The position numbers and the translations under genes were made by a program. The notes beneath the pieces are model-generated. The model ran no database searches, was not told where the DNA came from, and saw only the letters and a list, made by a program, of their open reading frames with translations. 64,000 nt of DNA. Origin: Bdellovibrionales bacterium RIFCSPHIGHO2_01_FULL_40_29. GTDB lineage: Bacteria > Bdellovibrionota > Bdellovibrionia > Bdellovibrionales > Bdellovibrionaceae. Shown here piece by piece: positions 43,044 through 51,918 of this stretch. Each line of letters opens with the position of its first letter. Positions within the stretch are counted from its first letter, which is position 1. The DNA is taken from positions 682,001 through 746,000 of the forward strand of contig MEPU01000004.1 of NCBI GenBank assembly GCA_001771815.1. Reading direction: 5' to 3'.

Positions 43044-43654
43044 GAACCGTTAACCGACTGATGACCAATACTCCATTGATCAGAGCCAGCAACAAGATTG
43101 AACTGAATTTGATTCTGATACACCGAAGACGCTACAAAAGTATTTTCTGAAAATCGCGTCGACCCACAACGCAATTCAATTTCACGCTCGACACCCAATA
43201 ATTCAATAGGCAACAAAGTTTGTCGATCCCGATCGGTTCCAACCGCTGTCAAAATACCTGTGGCTTGACCTTCAAGTTCATACAAATCAAATCGCCCCAC
43301 CGCACCCCATGCTAGTTCATTTTTACTACGCATTAGAATCAGACACTCGAAACCAACTGAAAAGAAATTTTTATTTTCAATCTTGTAAAAATAATCATGT
43401 GCCAAAAGTATGGCGACACGAACCTTATTTGCCAACTGAGTCAAATTCTCGGCAAAATCAAAAGGCGACGTCACTTCAATATCAGCTTGTGCTGTTGAAA
43501 GGAAATGAGAAACTTCATCAATAAATTTTTGATCATAATCTTGCGATCCCCATGAGCGCAGAAAAATAGTCAGCTGATCGTCCAACAATTGGTGAACACT
43601 TGTCGTTGGCATTTTGAGAAGCCCCTGATGAGAATGTGTTTCAATTCGCATCAC
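43013..43654 (-). CDS. Unknown protein at the end of the FHA operon
   Basis: A 213-residue protein without signal or membrane segment. The stretch ELAWGAVGRFDLYELEGQATGIL followed by LLPIELLGVEREIEL resembles the central strands of PP2C-like phosphatases (GDSR and LG segments), though the metal-binding aspartates are not evident, so this is a weak hint only. Its ATG overlaps the FHA protein stop by four bases, so it belongs to the operon. A phosphopeptide role would fit FHA neighbours. Function not established. Confidence 0.65.
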   Translation of the reverse strand: MMRIETHSHQGLLKMPTTSVHQLLDDQLTIFLRSWGSQDYDQKFIDEVSHFLSTAQADIEVTSPFDFAENLTQLANKVRVAILLAHDYFYKIENKNFFSVGFECLILMRSKNELAWGAVGRFDLYELEGQATGILTAVGTDRDRQTLLPIELLGVEREIELRCGSTRFSENTFVASSVYQNQIQFNLVAGSDQWSIGHQSVNGSYWYSKIKSE

Positions 43655-45645
43655 ATCACTCCATATTTTCGAAGTTTAATGATGGCTTTTTTATAATAAT
43701 CACCATCATCTAAGTCCATCTCGACAATTTTCTTCCATTTGTCTTTAGCCCCTTGGCGAGATTCAGAGTTTTCAACAATACCGTAGCTTTCATCAATAAC
43801 AGACTCTTGATACAAAACCATCATTTGTCGCCGCAATTCGGTTGTGTACGAATCAATCTTATCTTTAATTTTTTGATTGGTTGGATCATACACAAGAGCT
43901 TCACGAAGCGATAAAACGGATTCCTTCAGTTTGCCCTCTTGAAATAAAGTTTCTGCTTGAGCCATGCTTTTTTGAGTTTTTTCTTCAATTTTCTTTTCAA
44001 TAAATTCAATTCTGGATTTGGCTTTTCGTTTCAAATTTTTAGGATCTGCAAGCTGAGCATCTTTAACAATCTTATAGTGCTTGATCGCCTTAAAGGCATA
44101 CCCTTCATTTTGAATTTTTTCAGCTTTGGCAAAAAGTTTTTGAAGTTGCTCCACCTGCTCTTCGTAAGTTTGTTGTTCAGCTTCTTTAAGTTTTCGATCC
44201 ATTATTAATTTTTCGGCAGTTGATGTTAATCGAATATAATCCGCATTCGACGGATCAATGGTCGCAATTGGAATAAGACATTCCTTAAGCTTATCCATGT
44301 CGACTGAAGGTGAGATTAATTTTTCACATCGAGCCGCGACTTCAATAAACATCTTTCGTTGCTCTTCCTCTTCACGAATTCGTTTTTCATCTTCTTGCTG
44401 TTGGATAATCGTCAATAAACTTTGCTCAGCTTGAACTTGCATCGCTCGAGATTCTTTAAAACCGTTTGGCAACTCTTCATGAATTTTGCGTATTTTTTCT
44501 AATGCCAGATCAAATTTTTGCTGAGCCAACATTTGATCTGCAAGCGAATAAAGCTCTTTAATTTCTTCTTGCTTCCGTGGTGATAACTTTGTGTAAGCGT
44601 CTCCTTCATTTGTGACCGGCACAGGTGCCGTAGGCTCATCAAAAACCCCACCAAAATAGGCAGCTAAACCCAAAATTCCAATAATCAAGGTCGCCAACAT
44701 GGGCTTACTTAGATTCGCTAACCCTTTTTTAAGCGTCGCAGCAGGTGACTTCGTAAAACTATAAAACTGATTCTGATCGTTTTGCGGCGGAACCCCCGTA
44801 AAGGGACCACCCCCATCCATATCAAGCTGAGGTTGGTTTTCACCATCTACAACTTCTGGAATTTCCGTTGGCATATGCATTGGCCGCGGAACTTCATCAT
44901 CCACTTCAGACATTTCAAATGGAATGGACGGGATATCAATTTTTCCAATTTTAATTTTAAAATTTGGATCATGCAATTCAAAGTAAATTGTATTATCCAA
45001 TACTGTAATCGCATCACCACTTCGAAGTGGCTGCGGATCCGTTGACGAGACACTGGATCCATTTAAAAATGTTCCATTAACACTGCCTAAATCCAGAATT
45101 GTGAAAATTCCATTCACTTTATGAATCTCGAACTGTCGCCGACTCACGCGCTGATCTGGAATAACAATCTGACACGAAGGATCTCGACCGGCCACCCAAA
45201 GATCTCCGACCTCAAGGCGCAACATTTCAGTTACCTGATTCACTGAATTGACAAGTTTTATATAGGGAACCTGTGGAGCTGCGCCAACAACAGTCTTCGA
45301 AACTTCACTAAAATTAGCATCGCCTCGATCTGACGAGGCCATGTCCGAATCTGGCACATCCAATAGTTGAAATTCATAGGGCGGCACTTGAAAATTCTGA
45401 CCATGCTCAAGTGTTGTCTCTTCAATCTTTTGACCTAATGAAAAAATTTCTCCGAAACGTGAAATAGCCTGTAAAACCCAATGACCATCCATCCACTTCA
45501 GTTTGAAGTGCTCGCGGGAAATTCCCTTTTCGGCTTGAAGACGAATATCAGATCCTTCTTTTCGACCAGCAATATATTCTTTATCGGGATTAAGCTCGAT
45601 CTCGCTAATCAAAGCCCCACGAAGCAAAACCTTCAGTCGAGACAT
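43651..45645 (-). CDS. Double-FHA protein with membrane helix and TPR-like repeats
   Basis: From the ATG at 45645, a 664-residue protein. Two forkhead-associated domains are visible: GRKEGSDIRL...GISREHFKL at about residues 22-45, and AGRDPSCQIVI...VSRRQFEIH...DLGSVNGTFLNG near 150-200. A membrane helix (MLATLIIGILGLAAYFGG) follows at about 320, then a long charged helical region of TPR-like repeats (SLADQMLAQQKFDLALEKIRK; KAIKHYKIVKDAQ). FHA domains bind phosphothreonine. The start TAATG overlaps the preceding gene, so translation is coupled. Confidence 0.85.
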   Translation of the reverse strand: MSRLKVLLRGALISEIELNPDKEYIAGRKEGSDIRLQAEKGISREHFKLKWMDGHWVLQAISRFGEIFSLGQKIEETTLEHGQNFQVPPYEFQLLDVPDSDMASSDRGDANFSEVSKTVVGAAPQVPYIKLVNSVNQVTEMLRLEVGDLWVAGRDPSCQIVIPDQRVSRRQFEIHKVNGIFTILDLGSVNGTFLNGSSVSSTDPQPLRSGDAITVLDNTIYFELHDPNFKIKIGKIDIPSIPFEMSEVDDEVPRPMHMPTEIPEVVDGENQPQLDMDGGGPFTGVPPQNDQNQFYSFTKSPAATLKKGLANLSKPMLATLIIGILGLAAYFGGVFDEPTAPVPVTNEGDAYTKLSPRKQEEIKELYSLADQMLAQQKFDLALEKIRKIHEELPNGFKESRAMQVQAEQSLLTIIQQQEDEKRIREEEEQRKMFIEVAARCEKLISPSVDMDKLKECLIPIATIDPSNADYIRLTSTAEKLIMDRKLKEAEQQTYEEQVEQLQKLFAKAEKIQNEGYAFKAIKHYKIVKDAQLADPKNLKRKAKSRIEFIEKKIEEKTQKSMAQAETLFQEGKLKESVLSLREALVYDPTNQKIKDKIDSYTTELRRQMMVLYQESVIDESYGIVENSESRQGAKDKWKKIVEMDLDDGDYYKKAIIKLRKYGVM

Positions 45646-46706
45646 TAACGAATACCCTCGGCAGCAAGTTGGCATTTCTCGACCATATTCTTAGCCAAGA
45701 GGTACTTTTGATCATTGTTTCTACCCTGAAGCATATCCATAACTTGTCTGTACAATGATTCACACATACTAAAATTATGCTTCTGATAATTACTTTCTCC
45801 AAGTACTAATTTTGCTTGGACAAGTTCGTCAAACCGAACATTTGACAAATACAGGTGGCGACGCGCCAACGCATGGTCTGGAACTAAATTTAGCACCACT
45901 CGAAAAAAATCCTGTGCTCGTGCATAATTCCCAAGCTGAAAATCGCGCATTCCTTTAATAAAATTCTCTTCAGCTCTGGCAAATTGAGGTGATTTTCGAG
46001 CATCTCTATCCGCTTTCAACTTTTTCTGAAGTTCCTTTTCTTTTGTAGAATTCAAATTAACAGCAATCTCATCCTCGTACTTCAAGACAGGTTTTGCCTT
46101 GACCGCTTTTGGTTTCGAACGAGACTGGCTAAAATAAAATGCGAAGGCTCCAACAACAACAATAGCCAAAATCAATAATCGCATCTGACCTTGTTTAGCT
46201 TCGGCAGTTTTGCCTATTTGTGAACGCGGTTGAGATGCTGGTCCCTTTTGCAAAATTGGACCTGGCGGCATCGAAGACTGTTGAGAAACAGCTGTATTCT
46301 TAACCGTTGGTACAGAAGTGTTTGTTTTTGGATTGTGCAGTTTCAAATGAGGTTCTTTGGGAACCGAAACAACGGCTTGCCCCAGATCATATTGAAACTT
46401 TAACTCACAATCTCCAATTTGAAATATCGAATCATTCACCAACGCAGACTTCCAAGTGACTTCTCCGTGAACCATTAAAAAGTTTTTCTCACTGAGATTG
46501 CTGATTTCAAAGACATTTTGATTCAAATCAATTCTGGCATGAGATCGACTCACAAGTGGATCATTTAATAGAACAATATCGTTCTCGGGACCGCGGCCAA
46601 TTGTCAGCGGAGTTTTATGAAAATGAAATGACTGTCCCGCATGAGGTCCTTTAACCACATTGAGTTGAATTTTAATTTGTGTCGCCTGCTTAAGCGCTGC
46701 GGTCAT
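45645..46706 (-). CDS. FHA-domain protein with membrane helix and TPR
   Basis: A 353-residue protein. The FHA domain is near the N-terminus: TIGRGPENDIVLLNDPLVSRSHARIDL, with a less usual NLSEKNFLMVHGE in place of the SxNGT loop. A Pro/Gln-rich spacer precedes one membrane helix (LLILAIVVVGAFAFYF, about residue 175), and the C-terminal part carries TPR-like helices (RDFQLGNYARAQDFFRVVL; SNYQKHNFSMCESLYRQV). FHA lies on the opposite side of the membrane from the TPR part. Second of three FHA genes in the operon. Confidence 0.85.
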   Translation of the reverse strand: MTAALKQATQIKIQLNVVKGPHAGQSFHFHKTPLTIGRGPENDIVLLNDPLVSRSHARIDLNQNVFEISNLSEKNFLMVHGEVTWKSALVNDSIFQIGDCELKFQYDLGQAVVSVPKEPHLKLHNPKTNTSVPTVKNTAVSQQSSMPPGPILQKGPASQPRSQIGKTAEAKQGQMRLLILAIVVVGAFAFYFSQSRSKPKAVKAKPVLKYEDEIAVNLNSTKEKELQKKLKADRDARKSPQFARAEENFIKGMRDFQLGNYARAQDFFRVVLNLVPDHALARRHLYLSNVRFDELVQAKLVLGESNYQKHNFSMCESLYRQVMDMLQGRNNDQKYLLAKNMVEKCQLAAEGIR

Positions 46707-46715
46707 AAATCCTCA

Positions 46716-48392
46716 TCACATTGGGCTTTCCGCTTTGTTCAAAGTCATTAAATAATACTCTGGCTGACCATTTAAATCTAAAAATACCTGACACTGGATA
46801 TCACATTCAAACTGCGAAAATGGAATACGATCCCTATGTTTTTCATATGGAGACTGCGTCGCTCGGACAATCAGTGAATCCATATTCTGAACCAATGATG
46901 AATCACTCATAATTTGATACGACTGATTCACCAAGGCCTCGCGGTTCATTTGACAAATTTGTTCGAATGAAGTGTTCAGCGCAACAATCCGATTTTCAGC
47001 ACCAATCACGATCGCCGGCTGTGTGATCATCTCAACTAAATTATTATACTCTAAATCACGATTTTGCTGTGGCCTGACTTCCGCTGAAGAATCTGCTGAA
47101 TTCCAAGCTCGATTTAAAAGAGTGTTGATATGAGTCGTCAATTGCTGAATAGCCGGATAGTTAAAAAGAACTTCCGTGCGATCAGTCTTATCACGAAGTG
47201 CCTGATCTAACTGCTGATTCAAACTTTTCAAAGGGTACTCTATCAACCGAGAAAAGAGAAAAAACAGCATTAAACCCAGAACAGAAGCAAGAACTAATGT
47301 CTGCATAAATAAACTGATAACTCGTCCCTCATCAACATTCAGTGATGCAATATCATAATACACAACGGCATGATATTTTACCGTTGGCTCTCCGGTAGTT
47401 GGATCATAAACGCCAATGGGATAACTTGCTCCAATTGTTGTTCCATCAACTCTCCCAACTGTTGTGCGACTTTCCTTGAGGGCTTTTAGGATAAAAGAGC
47501 TGGATGCATCTCGACCTACTTTTTCACTGGGAGCCACAATATTTCCATCGGATTGCTGCACAATGAATGCGTCTTTGATGCCTTCTTCTTTTAAAGCATC
47601 ATTCACAGTTAAATTTCCAAACTGACCGGTTAATAACGCCTGTTCGTTGACTTTCGCCATGGCATGAGCCACAGATTTGGCTCTCTTCGTTCCTTCGATA
47701 AAGTTGGACTCATCTGTCAATATTGTCAGTGGAATAGTTGATAATAAGGTCACACCAAATATAAAAATCAAAATGAAACTCATCAAAACTTGCTTGAATG
47801 GAAACACTAAAGCCAAACGGTATACCGCCGGCATCAGAACTGTTTCAATAAACAGTTCTATCCTTTGCTGGAAACTGATTGACGGTGACTCGTCAACGCC
47901 GACAGCGTTGTAAATATTATTGTTCGGATCCTCAAACGACTGCGAGTACTGTTGCATTTGAAAAGCCGCCGATCCATTGTCCGGATAAGACGAATTCATC
48001 ATTGGAACTGGCGGTGGTGGCGGCATGAGGGCTTCAGTTGAGCCAGAAGAAAGTCTGGATGCTGGATTGATAACACGAGGTAAATTTTTAGGAGGACGAA
48101 TATCTGGCGTTGGAATTAAATCCATAATGATATCAAAAAGACTAATTTTATCACCGACTCGCATCAGAGAATTTTGAATTTTAATTCCATTAACAAAAGT
48201 TCCATTGCTGGATTTAAGATCAATGATAATAATTTTATCTTTGTACACATGAATTTCACAATGCTCTTTAGAAATTCCAACAGATTGCACCATGAAATCA
48301 CAGGAAGAACCACGGCCAAAAACATTCTTACCCAGTTTTAAATCAAAAATCTGGCCTACATTCGGGCCAGACAACATTCTAACTGACCACAT
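46716..48392 (-). CDS. FHA-sensor protein with HAMP- and PAS-like domains
   Basis: From the ATG at 48392, 558 residues. FHA domain at about 5-95: FGRGSSCDFMVQSVGISKEHCEIHV, LKSSNGTFVNG. A Pro-rich linker follows. First membrane helix VLMSFILIFIFGVTLLSTI is followed by a 120-residue extracytoplasmic sensor domain, then a second helix (LVLASVLGLMLFFLF), a HAMP-like linker and a PAS-like domain (QPAIVIGAENRIVALNTSF). There is no kinase or response output, so it is a sensor that likely relays through FHA binding. The start overlaps the DUF192 gene. Confidence 0.82.
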   Translation of the reverse strand: MWSVRMLSGPNVGQIFDLKLGKNVFGRGSSCDFMVQSVGISKEHCEIHVYKDKIIIIDLKSSNGTFVNGIKIQNSLMRVGDKISLFDIIMDLIPTPDIRPPKNLPRVINPASRLSSGSTEALMPPPPPVPMMNSSYPDNGSAAFQMQQYSQSFEDPNNNIYNAVGVDESPSISFQQRIELFIETVLMPAVYRLALVFPFKQVLMSFILIFIFGVTLLSTIPLTILTDESNFIEGTKRAKSVAHAMAKVNEQALLTGQFGNLTVNDALKEEGIKDAFIVQQSDGNIVAPSEKVGRDASSSFILKALKESRTTVGRVDGTTIGASYPIGVYDPTTGEPTVKYHAVVYYDIASLNVDEGRVISLFMQTLVLASVLGLMLFFLFSRLIEYPLKSLNQQLDQALRDKTDRTEVLFNYPAIQQLTTHINTLLNRAWNSADSSAEVRPQQNRDLEYNNLVEMITQPAIVIGAENRIVALNTSFEQICQMNREALVNQSYQIMSDSSLVQNMDSLIVRATQSPYEKHRDRIPFSQFECDIQCQVFLDLNGQPEYYLMTLNKAESPM

Positions 48393-48759
48393 AAAGTTGA
48401 TCTCCCACCTGTAGATTCTTTTCTTTTGCAAATCCTGCCGAGGTTTCAATAACCGATTGCGCCTTCCAATAAGGCCCTACCAGTCGAAACGGTGGTATCG
48501 AACTTACTATTTTCACAATCTCAAGTTTTCGATTTACAAAAATACAATCAATGGAAAACTTCATAAAAAAAGTGTGAATATTATTTGTTCTTTGAATCCA
48601 CATTGCCTGAGTTGAACTTAGACTTTTGCGACCAAGTAAACCTCGACCTCGTTGCCAAAAAGTTTCTGCCAGTTCAAAGTTTTCAATCAACAGCTCTGCT
48701 CCTGAATTGAAGTTGGATTGCGATGCTGCTGAAGATGTCTTGTAAAGTCGAGCCATCAC
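48379..48759 (-). CDS. DUF192 family protein
   Basis: A 126-residue protein of the DUF192 family: LAETFWQRGRGLLGRKSL, MWIQRTNNIHTFFMKFSIDCIFVNRKLEIVKIV, and VIETSAGFAKEKNLQVGDQLYV. The usual FWMKNT motif reads HTFFMKFS here. The function is uncharacterised in general. It overlaps tadC at its start and the FHA sensor gene at its end, so it sits inside a tightly coupled operon. Confidence 0.85.
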   Translation of the reverse strand: MMARLYKTSSAASQSNFNSGAELLIENFELAETFWQRGRGLLGRKSLSSTQAMWIQRTNNIHTFFMKFSIDCIFVNRKLEIVKIVSSIPPFRLVGPYWKAQSVIETSAGFAKEKNLQVGDQLYVVS

Positions 48760-49667
48760 ATCCCCCCGCCATACATGAATGAAACAGCAATAGGGCCAAG
48801 AACCATAATAAAAACTGCTGGCAAAATAAATAACATCAAAGGCAATAAAATCAGTTGCGAGGCCCGAGCACCAGCCTTTTCGGCACGAAGAAAACGCTCG
48901 AGACGCATTTGTATCGACTGATCTTTAAGGACCTGCGAAATACTGGCACCCGTCGCCTCTGCATCAACCAACACAGCAACAAAGCTGGTCATTTCTTGCA
49001 TATCCAGTCTCGCTGCCAATTCTTTAAGGGCATCCGCTTTCGAAGAACCAATTTTTATGTCTTTTAAAACAATCCGAAACTCTTCAGCAAGCACAGATTC
49101 TGTGCCTTCGGCTTTATCCACTATTTTTTGGATGGCACCGAAAAAATCCAATCCAGCCTCAACAGACAGAGCCAATAAATCAATAAAGAAAGGCATATCA
49201 ATACGCACACTTAATTCACGGTTTTTCTTAGTGGCCTTACAGTGCATCTCAGGCATAAAAAATCCAATCAATCCCAGTAATAAAACCAGAGCTGGCGGAA
49301 ATCCTAAGTCCAAAGAAAAATTCATCACAAATAGAAATAATGGAAAGGCAATTCCCAAAAATAATTGCAAACCAATAAACTCATCGACATTCAACTCGGC
49401 AGCCAAACCACCCACTTTAATTAAACGTTGAATTTTTTTTCTGTATTTTTCAGATTTGATGCGAACCGCGTGCTGTATCGTAAACTGATGAACCAATGGT
49501 CGGCATAAATTAATCACAGCATTCTTGGATTTGATCGGTTCAGTACCGCTTGCCCAGGAAAGTTGCTGCTCGCCCGGTCGCCCGGCAAGCATTGAAGACA
49601 CAAAAAGATAAACGGCTGCACCCGCTAGTATTAAGCCTGCAAATAGCATTAACTCTGCGCTACCCAT
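48756..49667 (-). CDS. tadC: Tad-type pilus assembly protein TadC-like
   Basis: A 303-residue membrane protein of the GspF/TadC family. N-terminal helix ELMLFAGLILAGAAVYLF, further helices at about 105-155, the family FIDLLALSVEAGLDFFGAI segment, then EEFRIVLKDIKIGSSKADALKELAARLD and a C-terminal pair of helices (ILLPLMLFILPAVFIMVLG). It is a scaffold of Tad/Flp pilus or related secretion systems. The ATG at 49667 is chosen because AGAGGA lies just before it. No tadA, tadB or flp gene is present in the window, which is unusual. Confidence 0.85.
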   Translation of the reverse strand: MGSAELMLFAGLILAGAAVYLFVSSMLAGRPGEQQLSWASGTEPIKSKNAVINLCRPLVHQFTIQHAVRIKSEKYRKKIQRLIKVGGLAAELNVDEFIGLQLFLGIAFPLFLFVMNFSLDLGFPPALVLLLGLIGFFMPEMHCKATKKNRELSVRIDMPFFIDLLALSVEAGLDFFGAIQKIVDKAEGTESVLAEEFRIVLKDIKIGSSKADALKELAARLDMQEMTSFVAVLVDAEATGASISQVLKDQSIQMRLERFLRAEKAGARASQLILLPLMLFILPAVFIMVLGPIAVSFMYGGGM

Positions 49668-49699
49668 TTTTCCTCTTTTCAAGTAGGACTAAGAAAACC

Positions 49700-50317
49700 A
49701 TGAAAAAAATTATTCTTGCTTCACAGTCACCTCGCCGATCAGAAATACTCAAAAAAGCGAAGTATGATTTTGTCTCAATCCCTACCCATGTATCGGAAAT
49801 CCCTGATAAAAACCTAAATCTGAATGAACAAATAATTGATATTGCCCGACGAAAATCTCAGTTTTGCCAAAACTTCATCCGCGACAAAAGTCTGGGTTTT
49901 GATTTTAAAGCTGAAAATTCTCTTATTCTGTCGGCCGACACGATGGTTTGCCTTAAAGAAAAAGCACTTGGAAAGCCTGATAGCGAATCCATGGCTTTTC
50001 AGTTTTTAAAAGAACTTTCTGCCAAAACTCATCAAGTGAAAACAGCCGTTGTGATGCTGGATTTAGCAACTCACGAGGAAGTGTCTCTTATTGAGACGAC
50101 AGATGTTACGTTCCGAGCTTTAACTGATGATGAGATTGCAGACTATATCAAAACAGGCGAACCTCTTGATAAAGCCGGAGCCTATGCCATTCAAGGGCTT
50201 GGCCGTAAATTTGTAAAAAACTATCATGGTGATTTTGATAATGTGGTCGGACTTCCCTTGCAAGCTATCGAAAAAGTATTCAAAATTAAATCATGGACTC
50301 TCAAGCGCCTTCCGTAA
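49700..50317 (+). CDS. maf: Maf-family nucleotide pyrophosphatase
   Basis: A 205-residue Maf/YhdE-type protein that hydrolyses dTTP, UTP or modified nucleotides and influences septum formation. ILASQSPRRSEILKK at the N-terminus and ILSADTMVCLKEKALGKP plus AGAYAIQGLGRKFVKNYHGDFDNVVGLP near the end are diagnostic. The ATG at 49700 gives the right N-terminus. An upstream open frame to 49550 is not used. It is the first gene of the maf-yggS-proC-divIVA run. Confidence 0.93.
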   Translation: MKKIILASQSPRRSEILKKAKYDFVSIPTHVSEIPDKNLNLNEQIIDIARRKSQFCQNFIRDKSLGFDFKAENSLILSADTMVCLKEKALGKPDSESMAFQFLKELSAKTHQVKTAVVMLDLATHEEVSLIETTDVTFRALTDDEIADYIKTGEPLDKAGAYAIQGLGRKFVKNYHGDFDNVVGLPLQAIEKVFKIKSWTLKRLP

Positions 50318-50970
50318 GATCTGACATTTTAAAAAAACTTAAACCGTCACAAAATCTTCTCGCCGTCAGTAAATTACAGCCCCCCGAAAAAATAAAACAT
50401 CTCTATTCTCAGGGACAAATCCATTTTGGCGAAAATTATGTTCAAGAAGCTCTCAAAAAAATAACTGAACTTTCATCATCAGCAATACAGTGGCATCTGA
50501 TCGGACCATTGCAAAAAAATAAAGTTAAACTTTTGAAAAATCATTTTGCCTATATTCATTCGGTTGATTCAATAGAGCTGGCTCAGCTTATTTCAGAAAA
50601 ATCATTGGAAGCTCAGCATCAACAAAAGTGCTTTTTGCAGGTCAATTTGTCAGGTGAAGAATCCAAATCTGGTTTTACAGAAGCTGAACTTTTTCAACAG
50701 TGGGAACAACTCAAAGCCTTGAAGGGGCTATGCATTGTTGGCCTGATGACTATGCCCCCATTAGAGAATGAACCTGAGAAAAACAGATCTTATTTTAGAA
50801 AACTAAAATCCATTGGTGATACACTTTCCTTAAGTGAATTTTCAATGGGTACAAGCCAAGATTACATTGTTGCGCTGGAAGAGGGCTCAACATGGATTCG
50901 CTTGGGCACATTACTATTTGGAGAACGAGAAACGACTCAGAAAACATCGAACGAATCGAGGATCCCATGA
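50293..50970 (+). CDS. yggS: YggS-family pyridoxal phosphate homeostasis protein
   Basis: A 225-residue PLP-binding protein. LLAVSKLQPPEKI carries the PLP-Schiff-base lysine, and FGENYVQEALKKI, WHLIGPLQKNKVKLLKN and FSMGTSQDYIVALEEGSTWIRLGTLLFG follow the family. It keeps PLP balanced and affects amino-acid metabolism. Its ATG overlaps Maf by 25 bases, and its stop overlaps proC (ATGA). The fusion-like overlaps indicate tight co-expression. Confidence 0.93.
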   Translation: MDSQAPSVRSDILKKLKPSQNLLAVSKLQPPEKIKHLYSQGQIHFGENYVQEALKKITELSSSAIQWHLIGPLQKNKVKLLKNHFAYIHSVDSIELAQLISEKSLEAQHQQKCFLQVNLSGEESKSGFTEAELFQQWEQLKALKGLCIVGLMTMPPLENEPEKNRSYFRKLKSIGDTLSLSEFSMGTSQDYIVALEEGSTWIRLGTLLFGERETTQKTSNESRIP

Positions 50971-51809
50971 CTAACCCATTACTGAAATCTATGAAAATCG
51001 GATTCATTGGAGCTGGGAATATGACCCAGACAATGATTAAAGGTATTCTTGAGTCCAAATTACTGCGTCCCGAACAAATTATTGTTTCCAATCGCACACC
51101 GGGAAAGCTTATTAAAGTCACTGAATTATTTCATGTGCAAACTCGTGATCACAATGAACAAGTTGTTGAAGAATGTGATGTCGTCATTTTAGCCATGAAA
51201 CCCCAAGATTTACCGGCTGCGGTTGAAGTATTTGCCAATCATTTTGAAAAACATCAAACGATTGTCTCATTAGCTGCTGGAATAAATTTAAAAGATTTAG
51301 AACGCTTGATCCCGATTGGACGCCTTGTGCGGGTGATGCCAAACACCCCTGCGGTGATTGGCCGCGGTGTGATTGGCTATTTAACACAAGACAATGATGA
51401 CAAAGAAATTGTCGCTGATTTGATGGAAGACTTATTTTCCAATCTTGGCGTTATGCTGCAGGTCGATACCGAAGATCAGTTTGATGCCTTGATGGTTTCC
51501 TGTTCAAGTGGAACGGGATTCGTATTTGAAATGATGATGTACTGGCAAGATTGGATTCAAGAGCGGGGCTTCAGCGATGAAGATTCAAAAAAAATGACAA
51601 TAGAAACTTTCCTGGGAGCATCTCTCCTTGCAGCTCAATCCGCAGGAATTGACATCGAAGAATTACAAGCCAGAGTGACTTCAAAAAAAGGGGTGACAGC
51701 GGCTGGATTAAACTCAATGCGAGAACTGGAAATCGAGCGCGCCTTACGAATTAGCTTTGAAAAAGCGTCGATGCGCTCCAAAGAATTGTCACTAAGCGGA
51801 AAACGGTAA
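50967..51809 (+). CDS. proC: Pyrroline-5-carboxylate reductase
   Basis: A 280-residue NADPH enzyme catalysing the last step of proline synthesis. KIGFIGAGNMTQTMIKGIL is the Rossmann motif, and VRVMPNTPAVIGRGVIGYL and VTSKKGVTAAGLNSMRE are family motifs. The ATG at 50967 overlaps the yggS TGA, so a longer frame from 50892 is not used. yggS-proC is a widely conserved pair. Confidence 0.94.
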   Translation: MTNPLLKSMKIGFIGAGNMTQTMIKGILESKLLRPEQIIVSNRTPGKLIKVTELFHVQTRDHNEQVVEECDVVILAMKPQDLPAAVEVFANHFEKHQTIVSLAAGINLKDLERLIPIGRLVRVMPNTPAVIGRGVIGYLTQDNDDKEIVADLMEDLFSNLGVMLQVDTEDQFDALMVSCSSGTGFVFEMMMYWQDWIQERGFSDEDSKKMTIETFLGASLLAAQSAGIDIEELQARVTSKKGVTAAGLNSMRELEIERALRISFEKASMRSKELSLSGKR

Positions 51810-51918
51810 CCCGCCTAAGGTCTAGATCTGGACTTTATAGTTTTTAAAGTTATTAGGTGGCTAGGCAAAAATATCCTATACTGAAGGCAGGCTCTCATTG
51901 TTCACGGAGGAACAATTC

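Noticed and set aside
49550-49699. Upstream extension of the Maf frame
   Set aside because: It overlaps tadC and lacks a start signal. The ATG at 49700 gives the family N-terminus.
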